From: Streptomyces sp. NBC_00237 | GTDB lineage: Bacteria > Actinomycetota > Actinomycetes > Streptomycetales > Streptomycetaceae | DNA: 64,000 nucleotides | Assembly: GCF_026342435.1 (NCBI RefSeq) | Contig: NZ_JAPEMT010000001.1 | Coordinates: forward strand, 496,001 to 560,000 | Reading direction: 5' to 3' | Part shown: positions 33,232-42,570 of the stretch, piece after piece | Position numbering within the stretch: position 1 is the stretch's first letter | Layout of the letters: the number at the start of each line of letters is the position of its first letter | The notes under the pieces: generated by a model | Databases searched by the model: none | What the model was told of the DNA's origin: nothing | The model's input: only the letters and a program-made list of their open reading frames with translations | Program-made: the position numbers and the translations under genes

Positions 33232-34477
33232 AGCCGTTGCCGCGCAGCGGTGCCTCGGGCACGCACACCATCAGCGTCGCCGCCGTCAGCGCCCAGCCGA
33301 GACCGCCGGACACGCGGGAGGTGCGCGCCGAGGCCCACCCGGCGGCGGCCACGAACAGCAGCAGCCCGGCCGCGCCGAGCAGCCCCGCCGTCCCCAGGGT
33401 GTGGAGGAGCTGGTTGTGCGCGTGGTCGAAGGCGCGGTGCACCGGGGAGAGCGGGTCGGAGAAGAGGCCGGGCCCCCAGCCCAGCCAGGGGCTCTCCCGG
33501 AAGGCCCCGAGGGCCGCCTCCCACGGCAGATGGCGGCCGTGCAGGGTGCTCACCTCGTCGGAGGAGGCCACGTCCTCGAACTCCTTCAGCACCGACGGCA
33601 CGAACAGGGCGGCGCACAGGGCCAGTCCGACGGGGATGCCACGGGTGATCACCGGATGCACGCGGGAGCGGTCGACGCCCGCCCCGACCGACCTGCCCGC
33701 CTCACCCATCTCACTTGCCTTGCGCAGAAACAGCAGCCCCACCAGCGCCGCCAGCCATGCCGTACGGGACTGCGCGAACAGCAGGGTGGTGCCCGCCACC
33801 GCCGCGTGCAGCGGCCACAGCCGGGTGCGGGCCACGCTCTGGCACTCCAGGAGCAGTGCCGCCACGACGACCGCGCCGAGCGCGTTGGGGTGGTTGGTCA
33901 GCCCGGCCAGCCGCCCGCCCGGCAGCACCAGGTCGAGCCGGAAGTTGACGACCTTGCTCGCCACCACCGCCCAGGTGGGCGCGAGGGCGAGGGCCAGCAG
34001 GCTGCCGTACGTGAACACGCGCAGCGCGGCCCGCAGCAGTCGTACCAGCGTCGCCAGGTCCGTGCGCGGGGCCAGGTGGAAGGCGGTCAGCAGCAGCGGG
34101 GCCAGCCACAGCCGCCAGTCGCCCGCGCCGCCGTGCTCGCCGAGCACCCCGGAGAGCACCGGGCCCGCGTACATCAGCAGCGCGCACACCAGTAGGGCCG
34201 TGCCGGGCCGGGGGCCTGTCGGGCGGGTCGCGGCGAAGGACACCACGAGCGTCGCGAGCAGCAGCGCGAGGACGACGGCGGCGTAGCCGGAACCCGCGTA
34301 CAGCCGCCACGGTTCGATGACGATCTCGGAACGGGTCTCGCCCCAGGTGGCGCTGGGTGTGCCGGTGGCGCCGAAGACGCGGGCCCAGACGACGGTGGCG
34401 AAGAAGGCGGGACTGAGCAGAACGGCCCACAGGGTCGCGGTGCACAGGTGCGAGGCGACGGTGGTCGGGCGTTTCAT
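33047..34477 (-). CDS. O-antigen ligase/polymerase-like membrane protein (Wzy-type)
   Basis: A 476-aa protein with about eleven membrane helices and the Wzy_C/ligase-type periplasmic loop: GLTNHPNALG, then AQSRTAWLAAL, and PWLGWGPGLFSDP with DHAHNQLLHTLGTAGLLG. The GLTNHPN and DHAHNQLLH motifs are typical of O-antigen ligase-like proteins. It probably polymerises the flipped repeat unit. Convergent with, and overlapping, the flippase gene; divergent from the BY-kinase gene. Confidence 0.9.
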   Translation of the reverse strand: MKRPTTVASHLCTATLWAVLLSPAFFATVVWARVFGATGTPSATWGETRSEIVIEPWRLYAGSGYAAVVLALLLATLVVSFAATRPTGPRPGTALLVCALLMYAGPVLSGVLGEHGGAGDWRLWLAPLLLTAFHLAPRTDLATLVRLLRAALRVFTYGSLLALALAPTWAVVASKVVNFRLDLVLPGGRLAGLTNHPNALGAVVVAALLLECQSVARTRLWPLHAAVAGTTLLFAQSRTAWLAALVGLLFLRKASEMGEAGRSVGAGVDRSRVHPVITRGIPVGLALCAALFVPSVLKEFEDVASSDEVSTLHGRHLPWEAALGAFRESPWLGWGPGLFSDPLSPVHRAFDHAHNQLLHTLGTAGLLGAAGLLLFVAAAGWASARTSRVSGGLGWALTAATLMVCVPEAPLRGNGFTPYLVLTLVLFGVLSTAAAERAAGGSAGTVGPAAPPPSAVRVPRPAAAPESSAPAADSTR

Positions 34478-34532
34478 ACCGGCACTCCGTAATTGTCCTA
34501 TTACGCTCCGCCATGACCGTACCGGAGGCCGG

Positions 34533-36044
34533 ATGAACGCCAGAGCTTATGCAGAAGCCCTTTTCAAGCGGTGGAGGTTCGTCGTCGGCTGTGTGGTGGG
34601 CGGAGTCCTCACCGGCGTGCTCGTCACCTCGCTGAGCACGCCCGTCTACCAGGGCCACAGCCAGATCTTCGTGTCCGCCCGCGCGGTCGCGGACACCCAG
34701 CAGCTCGCCCAGGTCTCCTCGTTCGGACAGGACCGCGTCCAGTCGTACGCGGACCTGGTGACCAGCCGTCCCGTCATGGAACAGGTCATCGCCGAACTGG
34801 ACCTGGCGCAGCGGCCCGACGAACTCGCCACCAAGGTGAAGGCCACCTCGCCGCTCGGCACCGTACTGATCAACATCAGCACCGAGGACCCCCGGCCCGA
34901 CCGGGCCGCCGACATCGCCAACGCCGTCGCCCGCCACCTGGTGAGCGCCGTCGGCGAACTGGAGACCCCGGTGGGCGGCGGGGCCATCCCCGTCAAGCTC
35001 TCCGTCTCGCAGTCCTCGGCGGTGCCCGCCGTCCCCGACAAGCCCCGGCCGCTGCTCAACCTGGCCGCCGGAACCTTCGGCGGACTGCTCCTGGGCCTCG
35101 GTCTGGCGCTGCTGCGCGAGGTCCTCGACAGCAGCGTCTCCGGCACCAACGAGCTCGCCGAGGTCGTCGACGCCCCCGTCTTCGGCTCGATCCCGCTGAC
35201 CAAGGGGGAGAAGAGCCGGACGCTGGTCCTGGAGCAGGAGGGGTACTCGCGGCGCGCCGAGGCGTACCGCCAGCTGCGCACCAACCTCCAGTTCGCGGGC
35301 GTCGACGGGGCTCCCACCCTGATCGCGGTCAGCAGCGCGCTGCCCGGCGAGGGCAAGACGTCCACCGCCGCGAACCTGGCCGCCGCCCTCGCCCTGGAGG
35401 GCCGTACGGTCTGCCTGGTCGACGCCGACCTGCGCCGCCCGCAGATCGCCGGGGGCCTGGGACTCGTCGCCGAGGCCGGGCTGACCAGCGTCCTCATCGG
35501 GCAGGCCACCCTCGACGACGTGCTCCAGAGCGGGCCCGGCGGACTGCGGGTCCTCACCTCGGGCCCCGTCCCGCCCAACCCGGCCGAACTCCTCGCCTCC
35601 GGCCAGATGTCGGCCGTACTGAAGGAACTCAGGCAGCGCTTCGACTCCGTCGTCGTGGACACCGCCCCGGTGCTCCCGGTCGCCGACACCGTCGGGCTCG
35701 TCCCGCAGATGGACGGCGTGGTGCTGGTGGTGCGGGCCAGGAAGACCGGCCGCGACCAGGCCCTCGGCGCGGCTCAGACGCTGCGCGGCGTCGGCGGACG
35801 GCTGATCGGGACGGTGCTCAGCATGACGCCCGAGCAGCGCGGTCCCGGCGGATACGGGTCGTACGGCTCCTACGGTTCCGCTGCCTCGTACGGGAGTTAC
35901 GCGAGCCACGGACAGGCGGCGCGCGAGCCGTGGTCCGGGACGGCGGCGAGCTGGCTGGGGATCAGGCCGAGACGGGCGGGGGCGGCGGTCTCCGTACCCG
36001 GCGCCGCAGGCGTGAAGAGCGAGCGCACGGAGGAGGTCCGGTGA
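34533..36044 (+). CDS. Wzz/BY-kinase (polysaccharide co-polymerase tyrosine kinase)
   Basis: A 503-aa protein. The N-terminal Wzz domain has two membrane helices (about residues 13-33 and 180-198), followed by a P-loop kinase domain: Walker A ALPGEGKTSTAANL, Walker A' CLVDADLRRPQ and Walker B VVVDTAPVLPVAD. The C-terminus bears a tyrosine cluster (GGYGSYGSYGSAASYGSY), the usual autophosphorylation site. It controls chain length and export, and is expected to be reversed by the phosphatase at 37042. ATG 34533 has GGAGGCC upstream. Confidence 0.94.
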   Translation: MNARAYAEALFKRWRFVVGCVVGGVLTGVLVTSLSTPVYQGHSQIFVSARAVADTQQLAQVSSFGQDRVQSYADLVTSRPVMEQVIAELDLAQRPDELATKVKATSPLGTVLINISTEDPRPDRAADIANAVARHLVSAVGELETPVGGGAIPVKLSVSQSSAVPAVPDKPRPLLNLAAGTFGGLLLGLGLALLREVLDSSVSGTNELAEVVDAPVFGSIPLTKGEKSRTLVLEQEGYSRRAEAYRQLRTNLQFAGVDGAPTLIAVSSALPGEGKTSTAANLAAALALEGRTVCLVDADLRRPQIAGGLGLVAEAGLTSVLIGQATLDDVLQSGPGGLRVLTSGPVPPNPAELLASGQMSAVLKELRQRFDSVVVDTAPVLPVADTVGLVPQMDGVVLVVRARKTGRDQALGAAQTLRGVGGRLIGTVLSMTPEQRGPGGYGSYGSYGSAASYGSYASHGQAAREPWSGTAASWLGIRPRRAGAAVSVPGAAGVKSERTEEVR

Positions 36045-37042
36045 GCGCTCCCGCCAAGCCACGCCCAACTGGCCTACCAGTCAAGCCGGTTGACGCCCCG
36101 CCGACCGCACGCCAACGCGCCCTGTGCGTACTGATCCGGGCGGGGCGGCGCACCCTCGCCGGGACGCCGTTCGGCGGCTCGCGCGCCACCTCCGCCGTGT
36201 CGGCGGCCCTGCACAGGTCCGCCTTCGCGGGCCGCAGCACGGCCATCCCGTACCGGGGGCTGCGCTTCACCACCGCCGACGGTGACCGCTGCGTGGCCCC
36301 CGCCCTGCTCTCCGGCCGCCACGAAGCGCTCGAACTCGACCTCTACACCAGCCTGTTGAAGGGTGCGCGCGGCGTCGTCGACGTCGGTGCGAGCATCGGC
36401 CTCTACTCCTGCCTCGGCGCGGCGGCACTCCCCGCCGACGGCCGGATCACCGCCTTCGAGCCGGTCCCGGCCAACGTCGCCGCCCTGCGCCGCAACCTCG
36501 CCCTCAACGGCTGCGCGGACCGCGTGCACGTCGAGGAGGCGGCCGTCGGCCCCGACCCCGGCACCCTCACGCTGCATCTCTCCTCGGTCAACAGCGGCGG
36601 CCACAGCGCCGCCCCCGATGCCGAGGGCGGGCGGACCGCCGTCGTCCGGCAGGTCGCCCTCGACGCGTACCCCTTCGGCCGACGGCCCGACTTCCTCAAG
36701 ATCGACGCCGAGGGGTACGAGGTCCAGGTGTTGCGCGGGGCCACCCGCACGCTGCGCGAGGACCGTCCCGCCGTACTGATCGAGTACGTCCCCGAGCGGG
36801 TCAGGGCGTGCGGCGACGACCCGGCGGACATCCTGCGGGCGCTGCGCGAGGGAGGCAGGACGGTGTACGTCGTGGACAAGGTGTGCGGGGTGCTGCGGCT
36901 CGCGGACGCGTCCGTGCTCGCGGCGCTGGCCGGGGTGCGGGGCCGCCACCCGCACTTCGACAACCTGCTCTCCGTCGTCCGTCCCGACCAGCGGGCCCTG
37001 CTGCCGGAGGGCTCGGGGCTGACCTGGTCCTGTGCCGTCTGA
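36041..37042 (+). CDS. FkbM-family methyltransferase
   Basis: A 333-aa SAM-dependent methyltransferase. Motif I is VVDVGASIGLYSCLGA near residue 108, then RITAFEPVPANVAAL and, later, FLKIDAEGYEVQVLRGA, the FkbM signature. Likely O-methylation of a sugar in the polymer. GTG 36041 overlaps the BY-kinase stop and its TGA overlaps the phosphatase ATG, so kinase, methyltransferase and phosphatase form one coupled unit. Confidence 0.9.
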   Translation: MSAPAKPRPTGLPVKPVDAPPTARQRALCVLIRAGRRTLAGTPFGGSRATSAVSAALHRSAFAGRSTAIPYRGLRFTTADGDRCVAPALLSGRHEALELDLYTSLLKGARGVVDVGASIGLYSCLGAAALPADGRITAFEPVPANVAALRRNLALNGCADRVHVEEAAVGPDPGTLTLHLSSVNSGGHSAAPDAEGGRTAVVRQVALDAYPFGRRPDFLKIDAEGYEVQVLRGATRTLREDRPAVLIEYVPERVRACGDDPADILRALREGGRTVYVVDKVCGVLRLADASVLAALAGVRGRHPHFDNLLSVVRPDQRALLPEGSGLTWSCAV

Positions 37043-37626
37043 TGGAGGCCCCGACCGCACCGTTCACCGTGCTCTTCGTCTGCACCGGCAACGTGCACAG
37101 GTCGGTGCTGGCGGAACGGCTGCTGGCCCGGCACGCGGGGCGAGGGGTACGGGTGTTCAGCGCGGGCACCCGGCCCCCCGGCCCGTATCCGATGGACCCC
37201 GCCACCCGGGCCGTACTGGAGCGCCGGGGCGGTGACGGGCGGGACTTCGCCTCGCGGCGGCTGACGGCAGCGCTGGTGGCGGAGGCGTCGCTCGTCCTGG
37301 GGATGGAGCGCGAGCACCGGGAGGCGGCGGTGCGGCTGCGGCCGGTGGCGCTGCGGCGGATCTTCACGCTGCGGGAGTTCCTGCGGCTGGCCGAAGGGGC
37401 GTCGGGGGAGCCCGGCGAGGTCGTGGCGCATGCCGCCGGGATGCGGGGGGAGGCGGTCCCGGTGGATGCTGAACAGGACGCGGTGAGCGATCCGTGGGGT
37501 CGGGGGCCCGAGGCGCTGAGCGCCTGCGGAGCCCTCCTGGACGTCCACATCGCCGCACTGGCCGCACTGCTCACTCAGCGCCCCGTCCGAGGCACGGGCC
37601 CCGAGCCCACCTCGCTGACCAGCTGA
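37042..37626 (+). CDS. Low-molecular-weight protein-tyrosine-phosphatase
   Basis: A 194-aa phosphatase expected to dephosphorylate the BY-kinase. The catalytic loop FVCTGNVHRSVLAERLL (C-x5-R-S) is near residue 13, and the general acid Asp is in DAVSDPWGRG near residue 155. An Arg-rich middle section (VRLRPVALRRIFTLREFL) is typical of actinobacterial members. ATG 37042 shares one base with the FkbM stop. It ends the exopolysaccharide cluster. Confidence 0.9.
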   Translation: MEAPTAPFTVLFVCTGNVHRSVLAERLLARHAGRGVRVFSAGTRPPGPYPMDPATRAVLERRGGDGRDFASRRLTAALVAEASLVLGMEREHREAAVRLRPVALRRIFTLREFLRLAEGASGEPGEVVAHAAGMRGEAVPVDAEQDAVSDPWGRGPEALSACGALLDVHIAALAALLTQRPVRGTGPEPTSLTS

Positions 37627-37679
37627 AACGCGGCCCGGCTCACTCTCGAAGGATGGTTGCGGATAAGGACCGCATAAGA

Positions 37680-37700
37680 GTTGAGTCGGGTCGACTCAGG
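37680..37700. promoter_or_regulatory. HAIR-like HspR operator (distal) upstream of dnaK
   Basis: GTTGAGT-N7-ACTCAGG matches the HAIR consensus CTTGAGT-N7-ACTCAAG in both arms with two end mismatches. It is one of two sites in the dnaK promoter region; a TTGACT at 37705 is a possible -35 element. Confidence 0.8.
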
Positions 37701-37731
37701 TCTGTTGACTCCGGCGTACGAGTGATGCATC

Positions 37732-37752
37732 CTTGAGTCAGTTCCACTCATG
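37732..37752. promoter_or_regulatory. HAIR HspR operator (proximal) upstream of dnaK
   Basis: CTTGAGT-N7-ACTCATG matches the HAIR consensus with one mismatch. It ends 22 bases before the dnaK ATG, so bound HspR-DnaK would block transcription. Confidence 0.88.
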
Positions 37753-37774
37753 TACGTAACTGGAGGAATCCGAA

Positions 37775-39646
37775 ATGGCACGTGCGGTCGGCATCGACCT
37801 GGGCACGACTAATTCCGTCGTCAGCGTTCTGGAAGGCGGCGAGCCCACCGTCATCACCAACGCCGAAGGCGCCAGGACCACGCCGTCCGTCGTCGCCTTC
37901 GCCAAGAACGGCGAGGTGCTCGTCGGCGAGGTCGCGAAGCGCCAGGCGGTCACCAACGTCGACAGGACGATCCGTTCGGTCAAGCGCCACATGGGCACTG
38001 ACTGGAAGATCGAGATCGACGGCAAGTCCTTCAACCCGCAGCAGATGAGCGCCTTCATCCTGCAGAAGCTGAAGCGCGACGCCGAGTCGTACCTGGGCGA
38101 GAAGGTGGCCGACGCGGTCATCACCGTCCCGGCGTACTTCAACGACTCCGAGCGTCAGGCGACGAAGGAGGCCGGTGAGATCGCGGGCCTCAACGTCCTG
38201 CGCATCGTCAACGAGCCCACCGCCGCAGCGCTGGCGTACGGCCTCGACAAGGACGACCAGACGATCCTCGTCTTCGACCTCGGTGGCGGCACCTTCGACG
38301 TGTCCCTCCTGGAGATCGGCGACGGCGTCGTCGAGGTGAAGGCCACCAACGGTGACAACCACCTCGGTGGTGACGACTGGGACCAGCGCGTCGTCGACTA
38401 CCTGGTGAAGCAGTTCCAGGGCAACCACGGCGTGGACCTGGCCAAGGACAAGATGGCTCTCCAGCGTCTCCGCGAGGCCGCGGAGAAGGCGAAGATCGAG
38501 CTGTCGTCCTCCACCGAGACGTCGATCAACCTGCCCTACATCACGGCGTCGGCCGAGGGCCCGCTGCACCTGGACGAGAAGCTCACGCGCTCGCAGTTCC
38601 AGCAGCTGACCAGCGACCTGCTGGAGCGCTGCAAGAACCCGTTCAACAACGTCATCAAGGACGCGGGCATCGCCCTCTCCGAGATCGACCACGTCGTCCT
38701 CGTCGGCGGCTCGACCCGCATGCCGGCCGTGGCCGAGCTCGTCAAGGAGCTCACCGGCGGCCGTGACGCCAACAAGGGCGTCAACCCGGACGAGGTCGTC
38801 GCCATCGGCGCCTCGCTCCAGGCGGGCGTCCTGAAGGGCGAGGTCAAGGACGTACTGCTCCTCGACGTCACCCCGCTGTCCCTGGGCATTGAGACCAAGG
38901 GCGGCATCATGACGAAGCTCATCGAGCGCAACACGACCATCCCGACCAAGCGCTCCGAGATCTTCACGACGGCCGAGGACAACCAGCCGTCCGTGCAGAT
39001 CCAGGTCTACCAGGGCGAGCGCGAGATCGCGGCGTACAACAAGAAGCTCGGCATGTTCGAGCTGACCGGTCTGCCGCCCGCCCCGCGCGGCGTGCCGCAG
39101 ATCGAGGTCGCCTTCGACATCGACGCCAACGGCATCATGCACGTGGCCGCGAAGGACCTCGGCACCGGCAAGGAGCAGAAGATGACCGTCACCGGTGGCT
39201 CCTCGCTGCCGAAGGACGAGGTCAACCGGATGCGCGAAGAGGCCGAGCAGTACGCGGACGAGGACCACAAGCGCCGCGAGGCCGCCGAGACGCGCAACCA
39301 GGCCGAGCAGCTCGTGTACCAGACGGAGAAGTTCCTGAAGGACAACGAGGACAAGGTCCCGGCCGACGTCAAGACCGAGGTCGAGACCTCCGTCACCGAG
39401 CTGAAGGAGAAGCTCAAGGGCGAGTCCGCCGAAGGTGACAACACAGCCGAGATCCGCACGGCGACGGAGAAGGTCGCGGCCGTCTCCCAGAAGCTGGGCC
39501 AGGCCATGTACGCCGACGCCTCCGCCGCCCAGGGCGCCCCGGGCGCCGAGGGTGCGGCTCCGGGTGCCGGTCAGGCCGCCGACGACGACGTCGTCGACGC
39601 CGAGATCGTGGACGACGAGAAGGACAAGAAGGGCGGCGCTGCCTGA
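37775..39646 (+). CDS. dnaK: Chaperone DnaK (Hsp70)
   Basis: ATP-driven foldase (623 aa), also co-repressor with HspR. N-terminal ATPase phosphate loop [17 protein letters not shown]; later [31 protein letters not shown] (here [12 protein letters not shown]) and [14 protein letters not shown]. The substrate domain contains [18 protein letters not shown]; the C-terminus ends in a disordered acidic [14 protein letters not shown] tail. Start ATG has GGAGG 9 bases upstream. First gene of the dnaK-grpE-dnaJ-hspR operon; its TGA shares a base with the grpE ATG. Confidence 0.99.
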   Translation: MARAVGIDLGTTNSVVSVLEGGEPTVITNAEGARTTPSVVAFAKNGEVLVGEVAKRQAVTNVDRTIRSVKRHMGTDWKIEIDGKSFNPQQMSAFILQKLKRDAESYLGEKVADAVITVPAYFNDSERQATKEAGEIAGLNVLRIVNEPTAAALAYGLDKDDQTILVFDLGGGTFDVSLLEIGDGVVEVKATNGDNHLGGDDWDQRVVDYLVKQFQGNHGVDLAKDKMALQRLREAAEKAKIELSSSTETSINLPYITASAEGPLHLDEKLTRSQFQQLTSDLLERCKNPFNNVIKDAGIALSEIDHVVLVGGSTRMPAVAELVKELTGGRDANKGVNPDEVVAIGASLQAGVLKGEVKDVLLLDVTPLSLGIETKGGIMTKLIERNTTIPTKRSEIFTTAEDNQPSVQIQVYQGEREIAAYNKKLGMFELTGLPPAPRGVPQIEVAFDIDANGIMHVAAKDLGTGKEQKMTVTGGSSLPKDEVNRMREEAEQYADEDHKRREAAETRNQAEQLVYQTEKFLKDNEDKVPADVKTEVETSVTELKEKLKGESAEGDNTAEIRTATEKVAAVSQKLGQAMYADASAAQGAPGAEGAAPGAGQAADDDVVDAEIVDDEKDKKGGAA

Positions 39647-40290
39647 TGACGGAGGAGACTCCGGGCTTCGACGAGAAGCCCGACGTCTCTCCCGGCACGG
39701 ACGACGCCGAGCCGAAGGCCGCCGAATCCTCTGAGGAGGGCGCGGCGGCCCCGGCCGGGGACGCGAGTGCCGCGAAGGACGTCGCACTGACGGCCCAGCT
39801 GGACCAGGCCAAGATGGCGCTCAACGAGCGCACGGCCGACCTCCAGCGACTCCAGGCCGAGTACCAGAACTACCGTCGCCGCGTGGAGCGCGACCGGGTC
39901 ACCGTCAAGGAGATCGCGGCCGCGAACCTGGTGACCGAACTGCTCCCCACCCTGGACGACATCGGCCGGGCACGGGAACACGGCGAGCTGGTCGGCGGCT
40001 TCAAGTCGGTGGCCGAATCGCTCGAAACGGTGGCCGCGAAGATGGGCCTCCAGCAGTTCGGCAAGGAGGGCGAGCCCTTCGACCCGACGATCCACGAGGC
40101 CCTGATGCACTCGTACGCGCCGGACGTCACCGAGACGACCTGCGTGGCGATCCTTCAGCCGGGCTACCGGATCGGCGAGCGTACGATCCGACCCGCACGG
40201 GTCGCGGTGGCCGAGCCCCAGCCGGGTGCGTCGGCCGACAAGTCGGAAGACTCCGATGACAAGGAGAGCGGTGACCCCGAGAAGGGGTAA
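39646..40290 (+). CDS. grpE: Nucleotide exchange factor GrpE
   Basis: Releases ADP from DnaK. 214 aa with a disordered acidic N-terminus, then the long coiled coil (LDQAKMALNERTADLQRLQAEYQNYRRRVERD in parts: RLQAEYQNYRRRVERDR) and the beta domain with FDPTIHEALMHSY, and the final VAILQPGYRIGERTIRPARV. The ATG overlaps the dnaK stop by one base. Confidence 0.97.
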   Translation: MTEETPGFDEKPDVSPGTDDAEPKAAESSEEGAAAPAGDASAAKDVALTAQLDQAKMALNERTADLQRLQAEYQNYRRRVERDRVTVKEIAAANLVTELLPTLDDIGRAREHGELVGGFKSVAESLETVAAKMGLQQFGKEGEPFDPTIHEALMHSYAPDVTETTCVAILQPGYRIGERTIRPARVAVAEPQPGASADKSEDSDDKESGDPEKG

Positions 40291-40329
40291 CACCGCACTT
40301 GGGAGTCCGGAAGGAGGGACGTCGAGGAA

Positions 40330-41508
40330 ATGAGCACGAAGGACTTCGTCGAGAAGGACTACTACAAGGTTCTCGGCGTCCCCAAGGACGCCACCGAGGC
40401 CGAGATCAAGAAGGCGTACCGGAAGCTCGCCCGCGAGTTCCACCCGGACGCCAACAAGGGCAACGCCGAGGCGGAAGAGCGCTTCAAGGAGATCTCCGAG
40501 GCGAACGACGTCCTCGCCGACGCCAAGAAGCGCAAGGAGTACGACGAGGCCCGCGCGCTCTTCGGGAACGGCGGCTTCCGTCCCGGTCCCGGAGCGGCGG
40601 GCGGCGGCTCGTTCAACTTCGACCTGGGCGACCTCTTCGGCGGCGGCCAGGCCGGAGGCACCCAGACGGGCGGCTTCGGCGGCGGCATAGGGGACGTGTT
40701 CGGCGGCCTCTTCAACCGGGGCGGTACGGGCACCCGTACGCAGCCCCGGCGCGGCCAGGACATCGAGTCCGAGGTCACGCTCAGCTTCACCGAAGCGGTC
40801 GACGGCGCGACGGTGCCGTTGAGGATGTCTTCCCAGGCCCCTTGTAAAGCCTGCTCCGGCACCGGCGACAAGAACGGCACCCCTCGGGTGTGCCCGACCT
40901 GCGTCGGCACGGGCCAGGTCTCGCGGGGCGGCGGCGGAGGCTTCTCCCTCACCGACCCCTGCGTCGACTGCAAGGGCCGCGGCCTGATCGCCGAGACCCC
41001 CTGCGACATCTGCAAGGGCTCGGGCCGGGCCAAGTCCTCCCGCACGATGCAGGTGCGCATCCCCGCCGGTGTCACCGACGGCCAGCGCATCCGCCTCCGC
41101 GGCAAGGGCACGGCGGGCGAACGCGGCGGTCCGGCCGGTGACCTGTACGTCGTCGTCCACGTCGACGCCCACCCGGTCTTCGGCCGCAAGGGCGACAACC
41201 TCACCGTCACCGTGCCGGTCTCCTTCACGGAGGCGGCGCTCGGCGGCAATGTGGACGTACCCACCCTGGGCGGCCCCCCGGTCACCCTGAAACTGCCCGC
41301 CGGGACGCCCAACGGGCGCACCATGCGGGCCCGTGGCAAGGGCGCGGTCCGCAAGGACGGCACCCGGGGCGACCTCCTCGTCACCGTCGAGGTCGACGTA
41401 CCGACCGAACTGAACGACAAGGCCAGGGAAGCCCTGGAGAGCTACCGTGAGGCCACGTCGGGTCACGACCCGCGTGCCGAACTGTTCCAGGACGCGAAGG
41501 GAGCGTAG
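40330..41508 (+). CDS. dnaJ: Chaperone DnaJ (Hsp40)
   Basis: Co-chaperone (392 aa) that stimulates DnaK ATPase. J-domain with [20 protein letters not shown] and the HPD triplet (EFHPDANKG); a Gly/Phe-rich linker; then four zinc motifs [24 protein letters not shown] and CDICKGSG between residues 170 and 235; and a C-terminal substrate region with [14 protein letters not shown]. It follows grpE by 39 bases with GGAGGGA upstream, and precedes hspR by 7 bases. Confidence 0.98.
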   Translation: MSTKDFVEKDYYKVLGVPKDATEAEIKKAYRKLAREFHPDANKGNAEAEERFKEISEANDVLADAKKRKEYDEARALFGNGGFRPGPGAAGGGSFNFDLGDLFGGGQAGGTQTGGFGGGIGDVFGGLFNRGGTGTRTQPRRGQDIESEVTLSFTEAVDGATVPLRMSSQAPCKACSGTGDKNGTPRVCPTCVGTGQVSRGGGGGFSLTDPCVDCKGRGLIAETPCDICKGSGRAKSSRTMQVRIPAGVTDGQRIRLRGKGTAGERGGPAGDLYVVVHVDAHPVFGRKGDNLTVTVPVSFTEAALGGNVDVPTLGGPPVTLKLPAGTPNGRTMRARGKGAVRKDGTRGDLLVTVEVDVPTELNDKAREALESYREATSGHDPRAELFQDAKGA

Positions 41509-41515
41509 GAGAGCG

Positions 41516-41965
41516 ATGGACGGCCGACGACGGAATCCCTACGAGCTGACCGACGAGTCACCTGTGTACGTCATCTCGGTCGCCGCTCAGCTCTCCGGCC
41601 TGCACCCGCAGACCCTTCGCCAGTACGACCGCCTCGGCCTGGTCTCCCCGGACCGCACGGCCGGGCGCGGCCGGCGCTACTCGGCCCGCGACATCGAACT
41701 CCTGCGCACGGTGCAGGCGTTGTCGCAGGACGAGGGCATCAACCTGGCGGGCATCAAGCGCATCATCGAGCTGGAGAACCAGGTCGCCGCCCTCCAGTCC
41801 CGCATCGCCGAACTCTCGGCGGCGGTGGACGGCGCGGCGGTCGCCCTCCAGCAGCGCGAGGCCCAGGTCCACGCCTCGTACCGCCGCGATCTGGTCCCGT
41901 ACCAGGACGTGCACCAGGCGAGTGCGCTGGTGGTCTGGCGCCCCAAGCGGGCGTCTTCGGACTGA
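41516..41965 (+). CDS. hspR: Heat-shock repressor HspR (MerR family)
   Basis: 149-aa repressor that binds HAIR sites with DnaK as co-repressor. The MerR helix-turn-helix covers VYVISVAAQLSGLHPQTLRQ and YDRLGLVSPDRT near residues 18-50; a coiled coil follows (IKRIIELENQVAALQSRI). The ATG at 41516 is chosen because GTAGGAGAG lies just upstream; the longer frame from 41447 would overlap dnaJ. It regulates its own operon and probably clpB, whose promoter carries another HAIR-like site. Confidence 0.97.
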   Translation: MDGRRRNPYELTDESPVYVISVAAQLSGLHPQTLRQYDRLGLVSPDRTAGRGRRYSARDIELLRTVQALSQDEGINLAGIKRIIELENQVAALQSRIAELSAAVDGAAVALQQREAQVHASYRRDLVPYQDVHQASALVVWRPKRASSD

Positions 41966-41981
41966 CCGCTTGACCGCTTGT

Positions 41982-42019
41982 CGAAGGGGCCCGGGAGCAG
42001 TTGCTCCCGGGCCCCTTCG
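41982..42019. terminator. Terminator of the dnaK operon
   Basis: CGAAGGGGCCCGGGAGCA is followed within 2-4 bases by its full complement, giving an 18-bp stem. It lies 17 bases after hspR and just before the DUF397 gene's stop on the other strand, so it can serve both. Confidence 0.88.
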
Positions 42020-42027
42020 CTGTGTCG

Positions 42028-42219
42028 TCAGCGCGAGTCGTCTCCGGCGGAGAGGTGCTTGAGCAGGGCGGCGAGCTGCCCGGCGGTCGCGCTGAGCACG
42101 GTCGCGGGGTCGTCGCTCTCGCGGAGCCGGAGGGTGCCGTCGGGGGATGTGGCGACGTTCACGCAGTTGCCTTCGGCGCCCCCGCTGAACGAGGACTTCT
42201 GCCAGTGGAGAGTGGGCAT
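42028..42219 (-). CDS. DUF397-family small protein
   Basis: A 63-aa protein with the DUF397 pattern: WQKSSFSGGAEGNCVNVA, then DGTLRLRESDDP and a helical end QLAALLKHLSAG. DUF397 genes in Streptomyces usually sit next to an XRE regulator and an anti-sigma-like ATPase; here no regulator is present and only a broken ATPase fragment remains nearby. The ATG at 42219 gives the usual family length; upstream in-frame sequence is not family-like. Confidence 0.88.
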   Translation of the reverse strand: MPTLHWQKSSFSGGAEGNCVNVATSPDGTLRLRESDDPATVLSATAGQLAALLKHLSAGDDSR

Positions 42220-42279
42220 TCTCTGTCTCCTAGAGGGTGTGGAGCAGGTGTTGGAGCAAGGCCAAAGAGTCCTTGGCCG

Positions 42280-42481
42280 CATGCGAGGCCGGTGCTGCCT
42301 GTGCTGCGGGTGAGCGTCTACGACGAGGACCCGGTCGTGCCCGCGCCCCGCGAGGGAGGCGGTGACGACTGCTGGGGGGCGCGGCCTGGTGCTGGTGGCC
42401 GGGACGGCGGACGCGTGGGGGGTGACGGCGGACCGGGGCGGGCGGTTCGGGAAGGGCGTGTGGTTCGAGCTGGCAGGGTGA
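42280..42481 (+). pseudogene. Frameshifted 3' remnant of an anti-sigma-like ATP-binding protein
   Basis: No intact start. In one frame the text reads LRVSVYDEDPVVPAP; after a run of six G at about 42374-42379 the matching continuation is in the next frame, GRGLVLVAGTADAWGV and GRFGKGVWFEL, ending at TGA 42479-42481. This is the C-terminal pattern of HATPase-type anti-sigma proteins that accompany DUF397 genes (acidic D-D, then GRGL-LV-ALAD-WG and KTVWFEL). Most of the N-terminal part is missing. Confidence 0.65.
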
Positions 42482-42525
42482 GGGGGCGGCCCCTACTGTG
42501 AGGCTACGTACCGAATCGTGTGGAA

Positions 42526-42543
42526 TTCCCGTTCGAAAGGGAA
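42526..42543. promoter_or_regulatory. Inverted repeat upstream of the RloA/RloB-like pair
   Basis: TTCCC-N8-GGGAA in an AT-rich patch, ending 27 bases before the ATPase start. Possible operator; role unknown. Confidence 0.35.
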
Positions 42544-42570
42544 ACTAATCCCTGAAAGGGGGTGGTCGGG

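Noticed and set aside
37748..39787. Minus-strand frame of 679 aa opposite dnaK
   Set aside because: Antisense shadow of a certain dnaK gene caused by GC-rich codon bias.
42001..42501. Plus-strand frame of 166 aa over the DUF397 region as a gene
   Set aside because: Its first half is antisense to DUF397 and its second half matches an ATPase C-terminus only until a frameshift; treated as a pseudogene remnant.
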